A stretch of 64,000 bases of DNA from Planctomycetota bacterium (GTDB taxonomy: Bacteria; Planctomycetota; UBA1135; GCA-002686595), in NCBI GenBank assembly GCA_021413885.1, contig JAIOPM010000016.1, forward strand, positions 1-64,000, in the 5' to 3' direction. A model generated the notes under the pieces. The model searched no databases and was not told the DNA's origin. It saw only the letters and a list, made by a program, of their open reading frames with translations. Made by a program: the position numbers and the translations under genes. Shown piece after piece: positions 52,322 to 61,835 of the stretch; the stretch's first letter is position 1, and every line of letters begins with the position of its first letter.

Positions 52322-54334
52322 ATGACTGCACTCGACGCCATCCGCAACGTCTCCTTCGTCGGTCACCCTTCCTCCGGCAAGACGAGCTTGGTCGATGCGC
52401 TCGCGTTCCTGCTCGGTGCTTCCGCGCGCAAGGGCTCGGTGGCCGACAAGACCAGCGTGGTCGACATCGAGCCCGAGGAACATGAGAAAGGCCACACGCT
52501 CCAAGGCGGCATGGTCCAAGTCTCGAAGGACGGGTTCCTGTGGACGTTCCTCGACACGCCGGGCTACCCGGACTTCGTGTCGAGCGCGAACGCCGCGATG
52601 TTCGCGACCGACCTCGTCGTCGGCGTGATCAGCTGCGCGAGCGGCGTGACCTACAACGCGCGCAAGAAGCTCGAGACCGCGCAAGCGTGGAAGCGCGGCT
52701 GCGCGATCGTCGTCACGCACGTCGACGGCGACAACGCGAGCTTCGAGCAGACCGTCGAAGAACTGCGCAAGAAGATCGGCGCCGTGTGCGTGCCGGTGCT
52801 GTTCCCCGACAAGAGCGGCGCGGGCTTCTCCAAGGTGATCACCGCGTTCGAGAGCGACGCCAACGACTTCCGGCGCGCGTTGATGGACCGCGTGATGGAT
52901 GCGTGCAACGACGAGGCGCTGCTCAATCGTTATCTCGAGACGGAAACGCTCTCCGAGGAAGAGTTGCGCGAGCACATGCCGCGCGCGATCGCCGCCGGCA
53001 AGCTCGTGCCGGTGCTCGCGTGCAATCCGATCTCGGGCGTCGGCGTCGACAAGCTGCTCGACTTCCTGCACGACTTCGCGCCGCACCCCGACACGTCGAT
53101 CGCGCTCGACGCGGACGGCAAGGAGATCAAGCCCGATCCGAACGGCGCGCTCGCGGGCTTCGCGTTCAACGTCAAGTCCGATCCGCACGTCGGCAAGATC
53201 TGCATCGTGCGCGTGTTGCGCGGCACGTTGAAGAGCGCCGATCCGATCGTCGGTCCGAAGTCGAACGATCGCGGCGAGAAGATGGGCGGGCTGTTCCGCA
53301 TGACCGGCAAGAAGCGCGACATGGTCGAGCACGCGCTGCCGGGCGAGATCGTCGCGTTCTCGAAGGTCGAGGGCGTGCACTACGGCGAGACGTTCAGCCG
53401 CGTCGGTACGCCGCTCGTGTCGTTCCCGCTGCCGCCGCAACCCGAGCCGATGGTCGCTCTCGCCGTCGTTCCGAAGACGCGCGGCGACGAACAGAAGATC
53501 GGCGAGGCGCTGCACAAGCTCGCGGCCGAGGACCCGACGTACAAGAGCGCGTTCAACCCGCAGACGCACGAGCTCGTCGTCCACGGCATGAGCGAGCTGC
53601 ACCTGCAAGTGATGGAGCACCGGCTCAAACGTCGCTACGGCGTCGAGATCACCTCGCACCTGCCGCGCATCCACTACAAGGAGACCGTGACGCGTCCCGC
53701 GGAAGGTCAGTACCGACACAAGAAGCAATCCGGCGGGCGCGGTCAGTTCGGCGAGTGCCATGTGCGCATCCGTCCGTTGCCGAAGGGCTCGGGCGTCGTC
53801 TTCACCGATGCGGTCGTCGGCGGCTCGATCCCGCGCAACTTGATCCCCGCCGTCGAGAAGGGGATGCGCGAGATCGTCGCGAAGGGCGTGCTCACGCACA
53901 GCGAAGTGGTCGACCTCGACTTCGAGGTCCACGACGGCAAGTTCCACGAAGTCGACTCCGACGAGGCGAGCTTCAAGATCGCCGGCGCGCGCGCGTTCAT
54001 GGACGCGTTCAAGAAGGCGCACCCGGTGTTGCTCGAGCCGATGATGGAGCTCGTCGTCTCGGTTCCGAACGAATCCGCGGGCGCGATCTTCTCCGACCTG
54101 ACCAGCCACCGTCGCGGCCACGTCGTCGACCAGTGGAACGAGGCCGACGGCGCGATCACGGTGATCAAGGCCCACGCGCCGCTCTCGACGGTGCTGACGT
54201 ACCAGCGCGAGCTCAAGTCGCAGACCTCGGGCGAGGGTTCGTACTCGATGACGCTCCACGACTACTCGCCGGTGCCCGCGAACGAACAGGCGAAGATCCT
54301 GGCGCAGTTCAGCCACAAGCACGAAGAGGACTAG
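52322..54334 (+). CDS. EF-G-like translational GTPase paralogue
   Basis: A 670-residue protein with the five-domain architecture of EF-G. Its G1 loop is GHPSSGKTS (residues 14-22; EF-G has GHIDAGKTT). The switch I motif is EKGHTL instead of ERGITI. The G3 motif is DTPGYPDF: Tyr82 replaces the histidine that activates water in EF-G. The G4 motif reads THVD in place of NKMD. It is therefore an EF-G-like subfamily protein, not the housekeeping elongation factor. Its role is unknown; some EF-G paralogues act in ribosome recycling. A TAGGAT at 52241-52246 may be its -10. Confidence 0.85.
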   Translation: MTALDAIRNVSFVGHPSSGKTSLVDALAFLLGASARKGSVADKTSVVDIEPEEHEKGHTLQGGMVQVSKDGFLWTFLDTPGYPDFVSSANAAMFATDLVVGVISCASGVTYNARKKLETAQAWKRGCAIVVTHVDGDNASFEQTVEELRKKIGAVCVPVLFPDKSGAGFSKVITAFESDANDFRRALMDRVMDACNDEALLNRYLETETLSEEELREHMPRAIAAGKLVPVLACNPISGVGVDKLLDFLHDFAPHPDTSIALDADGKEIKPDPNGALAGFAFNVKSDPHVGKICIVRVLRGTLKSADPIVGPKSNDRGEKMGGLFRMTGKKRDMVEHALPGEIVAFSKVEGVHYGETFSRVGTPLVSFPLPPQPEPMVALAVVPKTRGDEQKIGEALHKLAAEDPTYKSAFNPQTHELVVHGMSELHLQVMEHRLKRRYGVEITSHLPRIHYKETVTRPAEGQYRHKKQSGGRGQFGECHVRIRPLPKGSGVVFTDAVVGGSIPRNLIPAVEKGMREIVAKGVLTHSEVVDLDFEVHDGKFHEVDSDEASFKIAGARAFMDAFKKAHPVLLEPMMELVVSVPNESAGAIFSDLTSHRRGHVVDQWNEADGAITVIKAHAPLSTVLTYQRELKSQTSGEGSYSMTLHDYSPVPANEQAKILAQFSHKHEED

Positions 54335-54418
54335 CGCCCGCCGCGGGCCGCTTCGTGCTTGCTTTCGCCCTCGGGCGCGCGCGGGTCGGCTTCCCACGCT
54401 AGGCTCGGCGCACCCGGC

Positions 54419-55006
54419 ATGCCTCCCGGACGCCTCTACGCGTTGCTCCTTGCGAGCTACCTCCTCGGGGCGCTCGTCACCGCCTACTACGTGGTGCGCG
54501 TCCGCGCCGGAGTCGATTTGCGCTCCCAGGGGAGCGGCACGCTCGGCGCGCGCAACGTCGGTCGCGTGCTCGGCAAAGGAGCCGCGGTCGCCGTCGCGCT
54601 CGTCGATCTCGCGAAGGGCGCGGGCGTAGTGCTGATCGCGCGCTCTCTCGAGCTCACACCGATCCACGGCGCGCTCGCGGCATGCGCCGCGGTGTGCGGC
54701 CACGTCTGGCCGCCGCAGTTGCGCTTCCGCGGCGGCAAGGGCGCGGCGATCGCGGGCGGCGCGTTGATCGCGCTCGATCCGCCCGTCGCCGGCGCCGCGT
54801 TGATCGTGCTCGCGCTCGTCTCGCTGCTGCTGCGCGACACGCAGCGCGGCGGACTCGCGGGTTTCGCGGCGTATCCGTTCCTCTCGTTCGCGTGGCGCGG
54901 ACCGAGCGCCGGCGCGTGGGGAGCGTGTCTGTTGTCGGCGCTGGTGCTCGTCGCGCACCGGCGCGACCTGGCCGCCGGACCGAGGACGCGCGAGGTGGCG
55001 CCGTGA
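54419..55006 (+). CDS. plsY: Acyl-phosphate glycerol-3-phosphate acyltransferase-like protein
   Basis: A small multi-pass membrane protein (195 residues) of the PlsY family. Motif 1 is GSGTLGARNVGRVLGK (usual form GSGNxGATNxxR), motif 2 is the DLAKG segment and motif 3 is GHVWPPQLRFRGGKG. About five hydrophobic helices are visible. In canonical lipid synthesis PlsY adds the first acyl chain to glycerol-3-phosphate using acyl-phosphate from PlsX; plsX is not in the window. The stop overlaps the next gene (GTGA), so the two products are linked in translation. A TAGGCT lies at 54400-54405. Confidence 0.82.
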   Translation: MPPGRLYALLLASYLLGALVTAYYVVRVRAGVDLRSQGSGTLGARNVGRVLGKGAAVAVALVDLAKGAGVVLIARSLELTPIHGALAACAAVCGHVWPPQLRFRGGKGAAIAGGALIALDPPVAGAALIVLALVSLLLRDTQRGGLAGFAAYPFLSFAWRGPSAGAWGACLLSALVLVAHRRDLAAGPRTREVAP

Positions 55007-56610
55007 ACGGAACGCGCGACTGGATCTTCAAGCGTCCCGATCGCGCGTGGGAGTTCGAGGCGATCCATCGCTTGAACTACGCCGCGTTCGTCGAGGAGAT
55101 CCGGCAGCACGCGGAGAACTCCGAACACCGGCTCGTCGATCGCTTCCACGAAGAGAACGAGTACGTGATCGGCGTCGACGAGGAGCGGCGCGAGCTGCTC
55201 GGCATGGCGGCGTTGCGCTGCAAGCGACCGTTCTCGCTCGACCTCAAGCTCCCGGACCTCGATCGACATCTCGATCCGCGTTGGCGTCCGTGCGAGCTCC
55301 GTCTCTGGACCGTGGTGCCGCGCATGCGCCGCACCGCGTTCGTGCCCGAGTTCCTCGCGGCGTTGGTGTCGCGCGTGCGCGAGCTCGGCTTCGACCAAGG
55401 CTTGATCTCTGGGACGACGCGCCAAGTCGCGCTCTACACGCGCATGGGCTTCGAGCCGTTCGGGCCGTTGGTCGGCGGCGCCGACGCGTGGTTCCAACCG
55501 ATGTGTCTCGACGTGCCGCGCTTCCTCTCGGTGTTGCCGCGCTCGGTCTCCGTCGCGCTCGGCGCGCGCGCGCCACTCAACTTCCTGCCGGGCCCGGTGC
55601 CGATCGCCGCCGAGACCACGGTCGCGCTCGGCGAGGCGCCGATCTCGCACCGCGACGGCGCGTTCTTGGTCCGCTTCGGCGCGTTGCGTCGCGACCTCGC
55701 TCGCACGCTCGGTGCGGAAGAGGTCGAGATCCTCGTCGGGTCGGGCACGCTCGCCAACGACGTCGTCGCGGGCGAGCTCGCGCAGCGCGTGCGCCGCGTG
55801 CTCGTGCCCGTCGACGGCGAGTTCGGCGCGCGGCTCGCCGACCAAGCGCGCCGCGCGGGGCTCGAAGTCGACGAATACGCGGTGCCGTGGGGGAGCGAGC
55901 TCGATCTCGCCGAACTCGAACGCCGCGCCGCGCGCGCCGACGCGTTGTGGGCGGTGCACTGCGAGACGTCGACCGGCGTCCTGCACGATCTCGTCGCGCT
56001 GAAGCGCGTCGCTGCTCGCGCGCGGATCCCGCTCGCGCTCGACGCGACGAGTTCGATCGGCGTCGTGCCGGTCGATCTCGGCGGCGTCGAGCTCGCGACC
56101 TGCACATCGGGCAAGGGCCTCGCGTCGTATCCCGGGCTCGCGCTGGTGTTCCATCGCGCGGAGCTGCCCGCCGCGACGCGGCCGTCGCCGCGCTACCTCG
56201 ATCTGCGCGCGTGGGCCCGCCAGGACGGCGTGCCGTACACGCATTCGTCGAACCTCGTCGGCGCGCTCGCGGCGTCGTGGCCGCGCGCGCTCGAGCGCGC
56301 GAGTTTCGAGCGGCGCGCGGCGCTCGCGCGGGAACTCTGGGTGTTGCTCGCGGAACTCGGGCTCGTGCCGTTGGTGGATTCCTCGCGCGCTTCGCCGGGC
56401 GTGTTCACGCTCGCGCTCGGTGCGCGGGCGGAGCGCGTCGCGCGGCGTCTCGCGCGCGAAGGCGTTTGGGTTTCCTGGCAGAGTCGCTACTTGCGCGAGC
56501 GCGGTTGGCTGCAGATCTGCTTGTTCGGCGAGCACGCGTCGTCCGAACTCGCGCTGTTGCGCGGCGCGTTCGAACGTGCGCTCGGCGCGCGCGCGCGCGT
56601 TCGACGCTGA
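55003..56610 (+). CDS. GNAT acyltransferase-class V aminotransferase fusion
   Basis: A 535-residue two-domain protein. The N-terminal 170 residues look like the GNAT/autoinducer-synthase-type acyltransferase fold (EFEAIHRLNYAAFVEEIR, YVIGVDEERRELLGMAALR, YTRMGFEPFGPL). The C-terminal 350 residues are a class V PLP-dependent enzyme: GSGTLANDVVAGELAQRV near residue 247, DATSSIGVVPVDLGG with Asp347, and TSGKGLASYPG with Lys371 as likely Schiff-base lysine. The start is GTG, overlapping plsY. The combination suggests an enzyme that makes an amino compound and acylates it. The actual substrate is unknown. Confidence 0.78.
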   Translation: MNGTRDWIFKRPDRAWEFEAIHRLNYAAFVEEIRQHAENSEHRLVDRFHEENEYVIGVDEERRELLGMAALRCKRPFSLDLKLPDLDRHLDPRWRPCELRLWTVVPRMRRTAFVPEFLAALVSRVRELGFDQGLISGTTRQVALYTRMGFEPFGPLVGGADAWFQPMCLDVPRFLSVLPRSVSVALGARAPLNFLPGPVPIAAETTVALGEAPISHRDGAFLVRFGALRRDLARTLGAEEVEILVGSGTLANDVVAGELAQRVRRVLVPVDGEFGARLADQARRAGLEVDEYAVPWGSELDLAELERRAARADALWAVHCETSTGVLHDLVALKRVAARARIPLALDATSSIGVVPVDLGGVELATCTSGKGLASYPGLALVFHRAELPAATRPSPRYLDLRAWARQDGVPYTHSSNLVGALAASWPRALERASFERRAALARELWVLLAELGLVPLVDSSRASPGVFTLALGARAERVARRLAREGVWVSWQSRYLRERGWLQICLFGEHASSELALLRGAFERALGARARVRR

Positions 56611-56737
56611 GCGCGGAAGCGCCCTCGAGCGCCGAGTCGGGTCGTTTCTTCCCGGTGGCGGATTCGGAGCGGTGCTTCAGTCGCGCCTTCGTCGCGGTCG
56701 ATGCACCAGCCCACTTCTGCCTCGAGGAGCTCCCTAA

Positions 56738-57802
<1,065 letters not shown>

Positions 57803-57818
57803 GCTCCGGACTTCGCTC

Positions 57819-59516
57819 ATGGTCCGCATCTCGGGGAAGATCCGCCGACTGCTCGTCGACGCAGGCCTCGTCACCGACGAGGACTGGGCGGCAGCCAAGG
57901 CGAAAGGCGCGCAGCCGGTCGCGACGCTCCTGCAGCAAGGCCTCCTCACCGAGGCCAAGTTGCTGGAGACGTTGGGGATCGCGGCGAGCATCCCCCCGAT
58001 CGACCTCTCGCGCGTCAAGCCCGATCCGGTCGCGCTCGAGTGCCTCACGCAGGAGGTCTGCCTCCAGAACGGCGTGCTGCCGATCGCGAAGAACGGCCAC
58101 ATCCTGACCGTCGCGATCGCGGATCCGTTCGACGTGCTGCTGCTCGACGATCTCAAGCAGCTGTCGCGCTTGCACGTGCGTCCGGTGCTCTCGCATCCGG
58201 GCGCGATCAAGCAAGCGACCGACGCGATCTACGACCAGGGCGCGCAGCAGGTCAACGATCTGCTCGGTCGCATGGGCGCGGCCGACGTCGAGGTCAACGT
58301 CGATGCGGAGGCGGAGATCGTCGACGCTTCGTCGGTCAGCGCGGACGACGCGCCGGCGGTCAAGCTGATCAACTTGATGATGCTGCAGGCGCTCAAAGAG
58401 CGCGCGAGCGACATCCACATCGAGCCCGGCGAAACCGCCGTGCGCGTGCGTCTGCGCGTCGACGGTGCGCTGCACGAGGTGATGCGGCCGCCCAGCACGA
58501 TGCTCGCGGCGCTGATCTCGCGCCTGAAGATCATGTCGTCGCTCGACATCGCCGAGCGCTTCACGCCGCAGGACGGCAAATTCCAGATCCGCTACGAGAA
58601 CCGCAAGATCGACCTGCGCTTGTCGATCCTGCCGGTCGTCGGCGGCGAAAAAGCCGTGATGCGGATCCTCGACACGGGGAGCATGGCGCTCAAGCTCGAC
58701 ACGCTCGGCTACGAGCCCAAGGCGCAGTCGGACATCAAGACCGCGATCAACGCGGCGTACGGCATGTTGCTGCTGACCGGACCGACCGGTTCGGGCAAGT
58801 CGACGACGCTGTACTCCTGCGTGAAGGAAGTAGCGACGCCGGACATCAACGTCGTGACCGTCGAGGATCCGGTCGAATACCGCATGGACGGCATCAACCA
58901 GGTGCCGGTCAACCCGAAGCGCGGGCTCACGTTCGCCGGCGCGTTGCGCTCGATCCTGCGTCAGGACCCCGACGTCGTGCTCGTCGGCGAAATCCGCGAC
59001 CAAGAAACCGCGGACATCGCGGTGAAGGCCGCGCTCACCGGTCACTTGGTGCTCTCGACGCTGCACACCAACGATGCGGCGACGACCGTGACGCGTCTGA
59101 TGGACATGGGGATCGACCCGTTCATGGTGTCGAGCTCGCTGCTCTGCGTCGGCGCTCAGCGTCTCGCGCGCAAGCTCTGCGTGCACTGCCGCGTGAAGAT
59201 CGAGCTGCCGACGCCGGAACTTCTTTCCGTCGGTTTCTTCGAGAGCGAGATCGCGGGGCTGGACCTCTGGGGGCCCACGCCGGCGGGCTGTCCGCGCTGC
59301 AAGGAGGGCTACAAGGGTCGGTTCGCGATCCTCGAGACGCTTCCTCTCACTCAAGAACTCAAGCGCTTGATCGTCGAACGTCGATCAGCGCAGGACATCA
59401 AGAACGTCGCGATCCGCGAGGGCATGTTGACCTTGCGGCGCGTCGGCTTGTTGAACGTTTCGCGCGGCAAGACCTCGCTCGAGGAAGTGCTGCGGACGAC
59501 GCTCGACGACAAGTAG
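57819..59516 (+). CDS. pilB: Type IV pilus extension ATPase PilB
   Basis: The PilB/GspE-type motor that extends the pilus. The N-terminal T2SSE domain (residues 1-150) includes GQLLTEAKL-like segments, then KERASDIHIEPGETAVRVR near residue 192, Walker A TGPTGSGKSTTLYSC near residue 320, and Walker B QDPDVVLVGEIRDQETA. The zinc module (CVHC...CPRC) is present near residues 456-490. The length of 565 is normal. Its ATG is 16 bases after pilT. Confidence 0.94.
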   Translation: MVRISGKIRRLLVDAGLVTDEDWAAAKAKGAQPVATLLQQGLLTEAKLLETLGIAASIPPIDLSRVKPDPVALECLTQEVCLQNGVLPIAKNGHILTVAIADPFDVLLLDDLKQLSRLHVRPVLSHPGAIKQATDAIYDQGAQQVNDLLGRMGAADVEVNVDAEAEIVDASSVSADDAPAVKLINLMMLQALKERASDIHIEPGETAVRVRLRVDGALHEVMRPPSTMLAALISRLKIMSSLDIAERFTPQDGKFQIRYENRKIDLRLSILPVVGGEKAVMRILDTGSMALKLDTLGYEPKAQSDIKTAINAAYGMLLLTGPTGSGKSTTLYSCVKEVATPDINVVTVEDPVEYRMDGINQVPVNPKRGLTFAGALRSILRQDPDVVLVGEIRDQETADIAVKAALTGHLVLSTLHTNDAATTVTRLMDMGIDPFMVSSSLLCVGAQRLARKLCVHCRVKIELPTPELLSVGFFESEIAGLDLWGPTPAGCPRCKEGYKGRFAILETLPLTQELKRLIVERRSAQDIKNVAIREGMLTLRRVGLLNVSRGKTSLEEVLRTTLDDK

Positions 59517-59528
59517 GAGTCCCACGCA

Positions 59529-60773
59529 GTGATCGCCTTCAAGTACGCAGCCAAGAAGTCCGGCGGCCAAACGGTCGAGGGCACCATCCAGGCCGACGAC
59601 CGCACGCAAGCTCTCGCCGAGCTGCGCAAGCAGAACTTGGTCGTCCTCAAGGTCGAGCAAGTCGGCGGCGCGCAAGCGCCCGCGGCCGACGGCAAGCCGA
59701 AGCGCGGTTCGACGCTCTTCCAGGGCGGGCCGAAGGCTTCGTCCACCGAACTCGTGCTCTTCACCCGTCAGCTCTCGACGATGGTGAGCTCGGGTCTCGC
59801 GTTGCTCGAGTCGATCGAGGTGCTGGGCGAACAAGCCGAGACGCCCGGCATGAAGAAGACCTGCGCGAAGCTCGGCACCGAGCTGCGTGCGGGTTCCGAT
59901 CTGTCGAGCGCGATGGAACACTGCCCGCGCGCGTTCTCGCCGCTCTACATCTCGATGGTGCGCGCCGGCGAAGCGTCGGGCCAGATGGACGTGATCCTCG
60001 CGCGTCTCGCCGACTACCTCGAATCGAGCCAATCGCTGAAGCGCGAGATTCGCTCGGCGATGACGTACCCGGTGATCTCGTTGGTGCTCGTGCTCGGCAT
60101 CACGGCCTTCCTGATGCTCGGAGTCGTGCCGACGTTCCGTCAAGTGTTCGACGGCCTCGGCGCGGAGCTCCCGGCGCTCACCAAATTCGTGCTCGGCGTC
60201 TCCGAGGCGATGCGCAACAACTGGATCCTGATCTTGGGCGGCGGCGTCGGCCTGTTCGTGGCGATCGGGATCTTCCTCAAGACGGAAGTCGGCGGCCTGC
60301 TGTTCGACACGCTCGCGTTCAAGGCGCCGGTGTTCGGACCGCTCGGCAAGAAGGTCGCGCTCGCGCGTTTCGCGCGCACGTTCGCGACGCTGATCCGCTC
60401 GGGCGTTCCGATCATGGGCACGCTCGACATCGTCGCGGAGACCGCGGGCAACCGCTTGGTCACGCGCGCGGTGATGACGTCGAAGGAGAGCGTGCGCAAC
60501 GGACAGTTGCTGTCCGAGCCGCTCGCCAAGTGCAAGATCTTCCCCGCGATGGTGGTGCGCATGATCGCCATCGGCGAGCGCACCGGCGCGCTCGAAGCGC
60601 TGCTCGAGAAGATCGCGGAGTTCTACGACGCGCAAGTCAAGGCGGCGATCAAGTCGCTGACCAGCCTGATCGAGCCGATCCTGATCAGCTTCATGGGCGT
60701 GATCGTCGGCGGCGTCGTGCTCAGCGTGTTCCTGCCGATCCTCGACATCGTCGGGAAGCTCGGCGGCAACTGA
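59529..60773 (+). CDS. pilC: Type IV pilus inner-membrane platform protein PilC
   Basis: The GspF/PilC family platform protein (414 residues). Two repeated T2SSF domains (about 75-200 and 280-400) with TRQLSTMVSSGLALLESIEV and FARTFATLIRSGVPIMGTLD are the family hallmark. Three membrane helices are visible. It works with PilB/PilT to assemble pilin. The start is GTG, 12 bases after pilB. Confidence 0.93.
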   Translation: MIAFKYAAKKSGGQTVEGTIQADDRTQALAELRKQNLVVLKVEQVGGAQAPAADGKPKRGSTLFQGGPKASSTELVLFTRQLSTMVSSGLALLESIEVLGEQAETPGMKKTCAKLGTELRAGSDLSSAMEHCPRAFSPLYISMVRAGEASGQMDVILARLADYLESSQSLKREIRSAMTYPVISLVLVLGITAFLMLGVVPTFRQVFDGLGAELPALTKFVLGVSEAMRNNWILILGGGVGLFVAIGIFLKTEVGGLLFDTLAFKAPVFGPLGKKVALARFARTFATLIRSGVPIMGTLDIVAETAGNRLVTRAVMTSKESVRNGQLLSEPLAKCKIFPAMVVRMIAIGERTGALEALLEKIAEFYDAQVKAAIKSLTSLIEPILISFMGVIVGGVVLSVFLPILDIVGKLGGN

Positions 60774-60787
60774 CCTCAAGAATGCAA

Positions 60788-60817
60788 CGGAGACGGCTCG
60801 ATAAGACGCCGTCTCCG
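60788..60817 (+). terminator. Hairpin between pilC and pilin gene
   Basis: A 10-bp stem (CGGAGACGGC with GCCGTCTCCG) with a ten-base loop lies 15 bases after the pilC stop. No T run follows, so it may be a partial terminator or mRNA stabiliser that separates low-level assembly genes from the pilin. Confidence 0.45.
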
Positions 60818-61010
60818 ACGACCACGTGACTGGAACTTCGTTCCGGTCGCGGACGAAGGTGGAGAGCAGAGTTCGGCAGCGGCTTAGGTCTCGTGCGACT
60901 GCAAATCGCTCGGGGCTCAAGGTGCACGCCTGCCGGGTTCGATGATGACCTAACAGGCAATGCACCGACGCATGCGCGGCGGTGCCGGACGAAAACGGAC
61001 AACTTCCAAG

Positions 61011-61742
61011 ATGATGCACAAACGTAGTAACGCTGGTTTCACGCTGATCGAACTCATGATCGTCGTGGCGATCATCGCCATCATCGCTTCGGTGGCCATT
61101 CCGAAGCTGATGGCGGCGCGCCTCTCGGCCAACGAGTCGGCCGCGATCTCGACGCTTCGATCGATTTCCTCGGCCCAGGCCCAAGCTCAATCGTCGGGCG
61201 CCATCGACTCCGATGGTGACGGCGCTGGCGAGTACGGCTTCTTCGGCGAGCTCTCGGGCGCCGATCCCTGCCGCGTCAGCGCGGCCGGTGTGCCGGCCGC
61301 CGGTGTCGTCGGTACCGACGAGCTGAACCCGGCCGTCATGTCGACGGCGTTCGGCAACGTGGCGAACAGCCAAGTGGTTCGTTCGGGCTACATCTTCCAG
61401 ATCTACCTGCCCGCGGCGACCGTCGCCGGTGTGACGGGTTCGGTCGTGGAAAATGCGACGGGTGGTGCGGTTGCGCCGTACCCCGACCCGGACAACGGCG
61501 AAGTGCTGTGGTGCTGCTATGCCTGGCCGCAAGCGGTCACGCAATCGGGCAACCGCTGCTTCTTCATCAACCAAGAAGGCGACTTGCTCCAGACGCAGAA
61601 CCGCGGCGCGGCGGCCTACACGGCCACCGGCGGCGGCCCGCTCTTCGACGCGGTCTTCTCGGTCGCGGGCGACATGGCCTCTCCGCTCGGCGTCAACGGC
61701 GTCGCGGCGACGGACGCCAACACGTGGACCGCGGTCCAGTAA
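61011..61742 (+). CDS. Type IV pilin / prepilin-like protein
   Basis: The N-terminus MMHKRSNAGFTLIELMIVVA is a class III signal: cleavage after Gly9, then Phe10, with the conserved Glu at position 5 of the mature protein. A long hydrophobic helix follows (about residues 10-30). At residues about 65-77 is the acidic loop IDSDGDGAGEYGFFGEL, resembling a metal-binding loop. The C-terminal part has Cys pairs (WCCYAWP, NRCFFINQEGD). The length is 243. ATGs at 60960 and 60972 would give longer leaders. It follows pilT-pilB-pilC and is probably the major pilin or a GspG-like pseudopilin. Confidence 0.85.
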   Translation: MMHKRSNAGFTLIELMIVVAIIAIIASVAIPKLMAARLSANESAAISTLRSISSAQAQAQSSGAIDSDGDGAGEYGFFGELSGADPCRVSAAGVPAAGVVGTDELNPAVMSTAFGNVANSQVVRSGYIFQIYLPAATVAGVTGSVVENATGGAVAPYPDPDNGEVLWCCYAWPQAVTQSGNRCFFINQEGDLLQTQNRGAAAYTATGGGPLFDAVFSVAGDMASPLGVNGVAATDANTWTAVQ

Positions 61743-61769
61743 GCTCGAACTCGAGCACGACAGATTGCG

Positions 61770-61808
61770 CGAGGCGTCGCTCTTCGGAGCGGCGCCTCGT
61801 GCGCTTTT
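61770..61808 (+). terminator. Terminator after pilin gene
   Basis: A 13-bp stem (CGAGGCGTCGCTC with GAGCGGCGCCTCG, one G-U pair) with a TTCG tetraloop is followed by TGCGCTTTT. It ends the pilin transcript and may also act on tatD from the other strand. Confidence 0.8.
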
Positions 61809-61835
61809 CGGAGCTGCGTGACGCGCCGCTCCGAC

